DNA of 11,968 nucleotides from positions 1 to 11,968 of the forward strand of contig RFIU01000013.1 in NCBI GenBank assembly GCA_003695555.1, written 5' to 3'. A program made the translations under genes and the position numbers. Below the pieces are notes generated by a model. The model saw only the letters and a program-made list of their open reading frames with translations, was not told where the DNA came from and made no database searches. Below are positions 7,249-11,968 of the stretch, piece after piece (within the stretch, counting starts at the first letter, position 1; the number at the start of each line of letters is the position of its first letter). Source of the stretch: Alphaproteobacteria bacterium. Lineage in GTDB: Bacteria; Pseudomonadota; Alphaproteobacteria; Sphingomonadales; Rhodothalassiaceae.

Positions 7249-8202
7249 ATGGCCGCTGCGGACGAGAACGGAATCCAGGCCCTGGCATCCATTCTGATGG
7301 ATCGCGCGGCACTCGCGCGCTGGCGTAAGGCGGGCGAATATCATGACTGGCGCGGCCATCGGATCTTTCTGCGCCGCGGCGGGTGCTCGGATAAGGGCGC
7401 TCCTCGCCTGCTGCTCATCCACGGCTTTCCGACGGCCGGCTTCGACTGGGCCCGCGTCTGGCCGACGCTGGCGGGCGAATTCCGGCTGCTGGCCCCCGAC
7501 ATGCTCGGTTTCGGCCTTTCCGCCAAGCCGCGCCGGTACCGCTACAGCCTCTTCGAGCAAGCCGATCTGATGGAAGATCTGGTAACAGCGGTCGGCTGGG
7601 CCGATGGTCTGCCGGTTCACCTCTTCGCTCATGACTATGGCGACACGGTCGCGCAGGAACTGCTGATGCGCGCACAAGAAGGGCGGCTCGGCTTCGCGCT
7701 CGCCTCGACCGTCTTCCTCAATGGCGGGATGTTCTTCTCGGCGATCCATCTTTCGGCGATGCAGAAACGTCTGCGCGACCGCGAGGGACGCATTCTCCAA
7801 TATCTGATCACCCGACGGCGTTTCCGCCGCAGTTTTGCGGCGATCTTCGGGGCCCGTCACCGGCCTAGCCGTGACGAGCTCGACGCCTTCTTCGACCTCG
7901 TCACCGCGAACGGCGGGCGCGGCGTCCTGCATGCACTGAGCCAGTATCTGCGCGAGCGAGAGGCGCATGAGGAACGATGGAGCCGGGCGGTCGCCGGGGC
8001 CGGTGTCCCGATCGGTCTGATCTACGGGCCGGAAGATCCGATCTCCGGCGAATCCATCGCCCGGCGTTTCCATGAGCTGAATCCGCGCGCACCGGTCCTG
8101 CGGCTGGAAGGGGTCGGCCACTATCCGCAGGTCGAGGCGCCGGAGGACGTGGCGCGCTTCTTCCTCGCCCTGCATCGCTGCTGGAAGACGGGGGTCGGCT
8201 GA
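7249..8202 (+). CDS. Alpha/beta hydrolase with Asp nucleophile, MEST/PEG1-like
   Basis: Alpha/beta-hydrolase fold enzyme of the epoxide hydrolase/haloalkane dehalogenase type; substrate unknown. Seen: oxyanion-side HGFP at residues 58-61, nucleophile elbow AHDYGDT with Asp129 in place of serine, probable catalytic acid Asp263 in YGPEDP, and His291 in GVGHYPQ. A cap region with many basic residues (RRRFRRS) lies between about 160 and 240. The run LFEQADLMEDL...HDYGDTVAQELL and the GGMF and YGPEDP blocks closely resemble vertebrate MEST/PEG1 as I remember it. 317 residues. The start at ATG 7249 is supported by AGGGGA about nine bases upstream. It begins 41 bp after shc on the same strand and is probably in the hopanoid operon. 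A role on a squalene- or hopanoid-derived epoxide or ester is speculation. No signal peptide or membrane segment is evident. Confidence 0.85.
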   Translation: MAAADENGIQALASILMDRAALARWRKAGEYHDWRGHRIFLRRGGCSDKGAPRLLLIHGFPTAGFDWARVWPTLAGEFRLLAPDMLGFGLSAKPRRYRYSLFEQADLMEDLVTAVGWADGLPVHLFAHDYGDTVAQELLMRAQEGRLGFALASTVFLNGGMFFSAIHLSAMQKRLRDREGRILQYLITRRRFRRSFAAIFGARHRPSRDELDAFFDLVTANGGRGVLHALSQYLREREAHEERWSRAVAGAGVPIGLIYGPEDPISGESIARRFHELNPRAPVLRLEGVGHYPQVEAPEDVARFFLALHRCWKTGVG

Positions 8203-8239
8203 CCTCGCTCGCCCGGCCCGTCCCTTGCGACGAGCTGAA
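8203..8239. other. Short convergent gap
   Basis: 37 bp between the stop codons of the hydrolase gene and the leftward flavoprotein gene. No stem followed by a T-run is visible on either strand, so there is no recognisable intrinsic terminator for the hopanoid operon here. Confidence 0.5.
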
Positions 8240-9205
8240 TCAGCGCACCAGACCGGACAGGTGTGCGATCGTCTCTTCGGCTTCGGCGACCGTGCGGCGG
8301 ACGATCTCGCCGGCCGGCAGGATGTCATGGAGAGCCCCGACGCCCTGGCCCGCCGGCAGGCAGTCGCGGGCCGGATCGACCGGCTCGCGCACCCCGGTGA
8401 TCGCATTGATGACGCCTTCTCCGGCCGAGTGCATCACCTGCATCGGGAAGGGCTGGATCTTCTCCGGCGTCGCCTCCCAGCGCTCGACATATTCGTTGCG
8501 GATGACGCGCATCGGCTTGCCGGAATAGCAGCGGGTGACGAGTGTTTCGTCTTCACGGGCAGTGAGAAGGCGTTGCTTGTAGGCGGCCGCCGCGTGCGCC
8601 TCTTCGCTGGCGATGAAGCGGGTACCCATCCATGCGCCGACCGCGCCGAGGGCGAGAACCGCCGCCAGTCCGCGGCCGTCGAACAGGCCGCCGGCACCGA
8701 CCACCGGCACATCGACGGCATCGACGACCTGCGGGATCAGCGCCATGGTCGCGACCTGTCCGGTATGGCCGCCGCCTTCGGTTCCCTGGGCGATCACCAC
8801 ATCGACGCCGGCTTCGGCTGCCTTGACCGCGTGGCGGACCTTGCCGCACATGCTCATCACCACGACGCCTGCGTCATGAAAGCGCTGAATCAGACTTTCC
8901 GGCACGCCGAGGCCCGAGATGAAGGCCCGCGCGCCCTCTTCAATGATGACATCGGCGGCCGCTTCCATCTGTTCGGGCATGGCGGCGAGCAGATCGACGC
9001 CGAACGGCCGGTCGGTCAGCGCGCGCACCTGGCGCATCTCGGCGCGGATCTCTTCGGGCGATCGTCCCGCCATGCCGAGCGTGCCGAAGCCGCCGGCGTT
9101 CGAGACGGCGGCGCAGACCTGCGAATAGGACACGCCGCCCATTCCGGCGAGCAGTACCGGGTGGGTGATGCCGAGAAGGTCGCAGATCGGGGTCGTGATC
9201 CCCAT
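8240..9205 (-). CDS. Nitronate monooxygenase / 2-nitropropane dioxygenase-like FMN protein
   Basis: TIM-barrel flavoprotein of the NPD/FabK superfamily, which oxidises alkyl nitronates or reduces quinones or enoyl-ACP depending on subclass. Seen: N-terminal TPICDLLGITHPVLLAGMGGVS, NAGGFGTLG, the flavin/active-site motif EGGGHTG (residues 143-149, His147), phosphate-binding VVGAGGLFDGRG and MGTRFIASEEA. 321 residues. I chose ATG 9205 over the in-frame ATG 9223 because AAAGGGAG (9220-9213) sits seven bases upstream of 9205, and that ribosome site would otherwise be inside the coding sequence. It is a single leftward gene, convergent with the hydrolase and divergent from the MATE gene. Subclass and physiological substrate cannot be fixed from sequence alone. 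Confidence 0.88.
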   Translation of the reverse strand: MGITTPICDLLGITHPVLLAGMGGVSYSQVCAAVSNAGGFGTLGMAGRSPEEIRAEMRQVRALTDRPFGVDLLAAMPEQMEAAADVIIEEGARAFISGLGVPESLIQRFHDAGVVVMSMCGKVRHAVKAAEAGVDVVIAQGTEGGGHTGQVATMALIPQVVDAVDVPVVGAGGLFDGRGLAAVLALGAVGAWMGTRFIASEEAHAAAAYKQRLLTAREDETLVTRCYSGKPMRVIRNEYVERWEATPEKIQPFPMQVMHSAGEGVINAITGVREPVDPARDCLPAGQGVGALHDILPAGEIVRRTVAEAEETIAHLSGLVR

Positions 9206-9212
9206 GACCGGT

Positions 9213-9220
9213 CTCCCTTT
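9213..9220 (-). promoter_or_regulatory. Ribosome binding site of the nitronate monooxygenase-like gene
   Basis: AAAGGGAG on the minus strand, seven bases before ATG 9205. This site decides in favour of 9205 over the longer start at 9223. Confidence 0.6.
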
Positions 9221-9238
9221 CATTCTGTTCCGTCATGC

Positions 9239-9281
9239 TTGACCACCGCCATTGACCGGCGGCTGAAAGCAGGAGCATAGG
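9239..9281 (+). promoter_or_regulatory. Tentative promoter for the MATE gene with repeated TTGACC
   Basis: TTGACC occurs twice, at 9239-9244 and 9252-9257, 13 bp apart. The second copy is followed after 18 bases by CATAGG (9276-9281), a poor -10. CCGCC (9246-9250) and GGCGG (9258-9262) add a small inverted repeat. Weak prediction by eye only. Confidence 0.22.
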
Positions 9282-9375
9282 GGGTGCCGGGTTTGCACGC
9301 CAATCCCGCTATCGACAGGGCGATGCGCGTGGGGCTTGCCGGGTGAAGCTGTACGGAAGGAAAGACCGGCGACGA

Positions 9376-10725
9376 ATGGCGAATTCACTGGGTCAGGATC
9401 TGAAGGAACTTTTGCGTCTTGCGCTGCCGGCGATCGGCTCGCGGCTCGGACTGCTGCTGCTCGGTTTCGTCGATACGGTGATGGTCGGACGTTTCGAGAC
9501 CCCAGAGCTGGCCGCTCTTTCGCTCGCCAATCGGGCGGCGGTGCTGACCCTCATCGTCGTTGCCATCGGCCTGCTGATGGGGGTCATCGTCGCCACCGCC
9601 AGCGCCTTCGGCGCCGGCGACCCGCGCGAGGCGGGGCGCGTCTGGCGGCGCAGCATCCCCTATGCCTTCGCCATCGGCCTGTTGATGGCGGGAATCGCCT
9701 TCGCTTCGGTATGGTGGATGCCGTATCTTGCCGGCGAGGGGGCGCTGGTCGCGCGGGCGACGACGCTGGTGCGGATTCTGGCCATCGGGATTCCGGCGCA
9801 TCTGCTGTTCTTCTGTTCGACCGCCTTTCTGGAAGGCGTGCGCCGCCCGATCGTGCCGATGCTGATGCTCGCCGGCGCCAATCTCGTCAATCTGCTGCTC
9901 GACTGGCTGCTCGTCTATGGTATCGGGCCCTGGCCCGCGCTCGGTGCGGCCGGCGCGGCCTGGGCCAGCACGATTCTGCGCTGGCTGCTGGCGGGGATCG
10001 GCGCGGCCTATGTTCTCTTTCACCCCTCGATGGCGGTATTCGCGGCACGGCGTCCGCATCGCCAGCGCTGGCGCGAATGGGCGCATCAGCGCGCGCTCGG
10101 TTATGCGTCGGCGGTATCGATCGGCGCCGAGGTCGGGGCCTTCGCCGGCCTCGTGCTGATCGCCGAGCGGCTCGGGGCGCTGGTGCTGGCCGGCCAGGAG
10201 ATCGCAATGAATCTGCTCACCCTGCCGTTCATGCTGGCGGTCGGTTTCGGCTCGGCGAGCGCGGTGCTGGTCGGGGCCGCGCGCGGACGAGGCGATATCG
10301 TCGGCGTGCGGCGGGCGGGCTGGAGCGGGCTTGGCGTGGCGATGGCGACGAGCGGGGCGGCCGGCCTTCTCATCGCGCTTGCCGCCGGACCGCTCTTTCG
10401 GCTCCATTCGCACGATGCCGCGCTCGCCGTCATCGCCATTCCGGCGCTGCGCTGGATCGGGGCGATCGCGCCTTTCGACGGCGGTCAGGCGACCATCTCG
10501 ATGGGATTGCGGGGAATGGGCGAAACCTGGTGGCCGACGGCGATTCAGATGGTCGCCTATCTGGTGCTGATGCTCCCGCTCGCCGTCTGGCTTGGTCTTT
10601 ATGCCGGTGGCGGGCTTGTCGGCCTGATGCAGGCGACGATGATCGCCAGCGTCTTTTCGGTCGCGGCCCTTGCGCTGCGCTTTCATCGACTGACCCGCGC
10701 ATCAGCGGTGTCTAGAACCAGCTGA
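9376..10725 (+). CDS. MATE-family multidrug/toxin efflux transporter
   Basis: Inner-membrane antiporter of the MATE family (DinF/NorM-like), exporting cationic or other small molecules in exchange for protons or sodium. Seen: a hydrophobic protein with about twelve membrane segments in two similar halves; the first-helix signature LALPAIGSRLGLLLLGFVDTVMVGR; and second-half DGGQATISMGLRGMGETWWP. 449 residues from ATG 9376, typical size. An in-frame GTG at 9343 would add 11 basic residues; GGGG precedes it at eight bases, while AAGGAAAG lies 11 bases before the ATG, so the start is unsettled. Its stop lies inside the 3' end of the convergent nitroreductase gene (14-bp overlap). Substrate unknown; no sign of linkage to hopanoid function beyond neighbourhood. 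A second long open frame on the same strand is a composition shadow. Confidence 0.9.
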   Translation: MANSLGQDLKELLRLALPAIGSRLGLLLLGFVDTVMVGRFETPELAALSLANRAAVLTLIVVAIGLLMGVIVATASAFGAGDPREAGRVWRRSIPYAFAIGLLMAGIAFASVWWMPYLAGEGALVARATTLVRILAIGIPAHLLFFCSTAFLEGVRRPIVPMLMLAGANLVNLLLDWLLVYGIGPWPALGAAGAAWASTILRWLLAGIGAAYVLFHPSMAVFAARRPHRQRWREWAHQRALGYASAVSIGAEVGAFAGLVLIAERLGALVLAGQEIAMNLLTLPFMLAVGFGSASAVLVGAARGRGDIVGVRRAGWSGLGVAMATSGAAGLLIALAAGPLFRLHSHDAALAVIAIPALRWIGAIAPFDGGQATISMGLRGMGETWWPTAIQMVAYLVLMLPLAVWLGLYAGGGLVGLMQATMIASVFSVAALALRFHRLTRASAVSRTS

Positions 10726-11389
10726 TGATCTCGTGCAGCGGTTTGCGGGTGATGTCGGGAACGCGGGCGTCCGCCGCCGGTCGTCCGGTGACGATCAGCA
10801 TGACGGGCCGTTCGTGCTTCGCTCGGCCGAGAATCTCGCGCAGAAATCCCATCGGGGACGGCGTATGGGTGAGCGTCGCAAGCCCCGCCTGATGCAGGGC
10901 GGCGACGAGAAAGCCGCAGGCCAGCCCCACCGATTCCTGGACATAGTAGTTCTTGCCCTTCTCCCCCGTCTCGGGATCGACCGACCAGCGCTCTTCGAAA
11001 CAGGCGATCAGATAGGGCGCCGTCTCGAGGAAGGGCTTCTCGGGACCGGTCCCGAGCGGTGCGAGGTCGGCCAGCCAGCGCTCGCCGGCACGCTCGGCGT
11101 AGAAACGGCGCTCCTCCTCTTCGGCTGCGGCCCGGATGCGACGCTTCGTCTCGCGGTCCTCAACGACGACGAAATGCCAGGGCTGCTTGTTGGCCCCCGA
11201 CGGCGCGCTGCCGGCGGTGCGCACCGCCTCCTCGATCACCGCGCGCGGTACCGGCGCATCGGAAAACTGCCGGATCGTCCGGCGGCGCGACATCAGCATG
11301 CGGAACTCGTGTGCCCGACGGATCATCTCGGCATCGGAAAACGTCGGGAAGTCCTTCAGCGGCACCGGACGATAGCTCGGATCCGACAT
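10712..11389 (-). CDS. Nitroreductase-fold flavoprotein, iodotyrosine deiodinase-like
   Basis: FMN-dependent nitroreductase superfamily protein, closest by eye to the iodotyrosine deiodinase (IYD) branch, which reductively removes halide from halotyrosines. Seen: FMN-phosphate region RRRTIRQF (about residues 35-42), SGANKQPW (64-71), an acidic lid EEEERRFY with Glu93 and Tyr97, Lys118 in TGPEKPF, SVGLACGFLVAALHQAGL, THTP (174-177) near the flavin, and C-terminal PDITRKPL. The spacing of Glu93, Tyr97 and Lys118 matches Glu157/Tyr161/Lys182 of human IYD as I recall it. 225 residues with no membrane anchor, as in soluble bacterial homologues. ATG 11389 has AAGGAG five bases upstream. It follows the ferredoxin gene by 10 bp, suggesting the ferredoxin donates electrons. 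It could instead be a general nitroreductase. Confidence 0.85.
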   Translation of the reverse strand: MSDPSYRPVPLKDFPTFSDAEMIRRAHEFRMLMSRRRTIRQFSDAPVPRAVIEEAVRTAGSAPSGANKQPWHFVVVEDRETKRRIRAAAEEEERRFYAERAGERWLADLAPLGTGPEKPFLETAPYLIACFEERWSVDPETGEKGKNYYVQESVGLACGFLVAALHQAGLATLTHTPSPMGFLREILGRAKHERPVMLIVTGRPAADARVPDITRKPLHEIISWF

Positions 11390-11394
11390 CGGTG

Positions 11395-11400
11395 CTCCTT
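11395..11400 (-). promoter_or_regulatory. Ribosome binding site overlapping the ferredoxin stop codon
   Basis: AAGGAG (11400-11395 on the minus strand) begins with the last A of the ferredoxin TGA and lies five bases before the nitroreductase ATG. This arrangement favours coupled translation of the two genes. Confidence 0.65.
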
Positions 11401-11717
11401 CACTCGGCCGGGGCGATGGTGACCTCGAGACCGTCGAGTGCTTCGGTCAGCTCGATCTGGCAGGAAAGACGCGAATTCGGGCGATAGCTTTCGGTCTCGC
11501 AGACCAGCTCGGCTTCGTCGGATTCCGGTTCCGGCAACTTCGCGAGCCAGGCTTGCGCGACATGGACATGGCAGGTAGCGCACGAACAGCAGCCGCCGCA
11601 GATTGCCTGCAGGTCGTCAAGGCCGGCGTCGCGGATCGCTTCCATCAGGGTCAGGCCGACCTCGGCCTCGATGGTCCGGGTTTCCCCCGAAAGATCAGTG
11701 ACGTGAATGATGGGCAT
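11400..11717 (-). CDS. Adrenodoxin-type [2Fe-2S] ferredoxin
   Basis: Small soluble electron carrier. Seen: beta-grasp ferredoxin sequence MPIIHVTDLSGETRTIEAEVG, cluster-binding C-x5-C-x2-C (Cys40, Cys46, Cys49) in CGGCCSCATCHVHV, and fourth ligand Cys86 in RLSCQIEL; 105 residues, typical of the class that serves P450s, Rieske oxygenases and Fe-S assembly. Two additional cysteines (43, 44) sit inside the cluster loop, and Cys73 is also outside the four ligand positions. Start ATG 11717 has AAGG five bases upstream and gives the family N-terminus; the frame stays open upstream to 11960 but that extension looks non-coding. It is the first gene of a two-gene unit with the IYD-like flavoprotein. 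No P450 or ferredoxin reductase gene is in the window. Confidence 0.93.
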   Translation of the reverse strand: MPIIHVTDLSGETRTIEAEVGLTLMEAIRDAGLDDLQAICGGCCSCATCHVHVAQAWLAKLPEPESDEAELVCETESYRPNSRLSCQIELTEALDGLEVTIAPAE

Positions 11718-11888
11718 GAAACCTTGGCACTCCTCGATACGCTTAACGTTTACGCACACGTCCGGCTCCTGTGCTAGCCGAGCCTCGCAGCCCTGACAAG
11801 AGCCGTCGCGCATGATAGCCATGCTGTAGAAAGGGTGTGCGGAGGGCCGTGAGGCGAGAGTGTTCAGAAGGAAGGTGCGAGGGATGAC
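11718..11888. other. Divergent intergenic region
   Basis: 171 bp between the leftward ferredoxin gene and the rightward gene at the window edge; it should hold both promoters. I see no strong -35/-10 pair. An imperfect AT-richer dyad TTAACGTTTA (centre AACGTT) lies near 11745, with CTGACA at 11793-11798 as a possible -35 for the rightward gene. Nothing else is recognised. Confidence 0.35.
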
Positions 11889-11968
11889 ATGACGGACGGC
11901 GGGGCATGGGCGGCACTTGCCGCACGCGATTTCGACATCGCCGAGGCGCTCGCCCGCCATGGCGCACC
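11889..11968 (+). CDS. Start of a probable DNA-3-methyladenine glycosylase (cut by window edge)
   Basis: Only 26 complete codons are present. ATG 11889 is preceded by GAGGG (11879-11883) at five-base spacing. The peptide begins MTDGGAWAALAARDFDIAEAL, and AALAARDxDIAxALARxGxP resembles the N-terminal helix of alphaproteobacterial HhH-type DNA-3-methyladenine glycosylase II, a base-excision repair enzyme. The identification rests on that short resemblance alone. Divergent from the ferredoxin gene. Confidence 0.4.
   Translation, partial: MTDGGAWAALAARDFDIAEALARHGA

Noticed and set aside
5171..7312. Antisense open frame of 713 codons across shc
   Set aside because: It is exactly opposite a clear SHC gene, has a low-complexity Arg/Gly/Pro-rich product with no recognisable domain, and is explained by G+C-rich third positions.
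8225..9280. Forward open frame opposite the nitronate monooxygenase-like gene
   Set aside because: The reverse strand encodes a complete flavoprotein with a good ribosome site; the forward product is a His/Asp/Arg-rich shadow.
9385..10686. Long antisense open frame over the MATE gene
   Set aside because: The product is rich in Arg, Asp, Gln and His, typical of the complement of hydrophobic codons; no domain is recognised.
9336..10715. Second long same-strand open frame over the MATE gene
   Set aside because: Its product is Arg/Gly/Ala-rich without membrane segments, whereas the other frame gives a canonical MATE transporter.
11718..11960. N-terminal Cys-containing extension of the ferredoxin
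   Set aside because: The frame is open but would overlap the rightward gene at the edge, and the ferredoxin family starts at MPIIHV, where a ribosome site is present at 11717.

Overview
The window is uniformly G+C-rich, with strong G/C preference at third codon positions. It looks like a chromosomal segment of an alphaproteobacterium: the protein sequences (hopanoid enzymes, nitroreductase, adrenodoxin-type ferredoxin) resemble alphaproteobacterial families as I remember them. I cannot name a species. There is no sign of phage, IS element, CRISPR, tRNA or rRNA, and base composition does not shift visibly along the window.

Left two thirds (1-8202): a hopanoid biosynthesis locus. hpnA (NAD-dependent sugar epimerase/reductase family, cut by the left edge) runs leftward from position 686. 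Divergent from it is a rightward operon hpnC-hpnB-hpnD-hpnE, in which each gene overlaps the next by the four bases ATGA, followed after 125 bp by the squalene-hopene cyclase gene shc (hpnF) and then by an alpha/beta hydrolase with an aspartate nucleophile. Together HpnD, HpnC and HpnE supply the three-step bacterial route from farnesyl diphosphate through presqualene diphosphate and hydroxysqualene to squalene, and Shc folds squalene to hopene. HpnB is a membrane-associated family 2 glycosyltransferase. The side-chain genes hpnG and hpnH are not in the window. The 126-bp hpnA/hpnC intergenic region holds three successive dyads, the most structured non-coding DNA here.

Right third (8203-11968): apparently ordinary flanking genes. 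A leftward nitronate monooxygenase-like flavoprotein converges on the hydrolase gene and diverges from a rightward MATE-family exporter. The MATE gene overlaps tail to tail by 14 bp with a leftward two-gene unit of an adrenodoxin-type [2Fe-2S] ferredoxin followed by an FMN nitroreductase-fold protein. The nitroreductase carries the Glu-Tyr-Lys lid residues of iodotyrosine deiodinase. At the right edge a further rightward gene begins, probably a DNA-3-methyladenine glycosylase, of which only 26 codons are present.

Most promising for follow-up: the ferredoxin/iodotyrosine deiodinase-like pair, the vertebrate MEST/PEG1-like hydrolase behind shc, and the nested dyads in the hpnA/hpnC control region. 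None is proven to be a new system from sequence alone.
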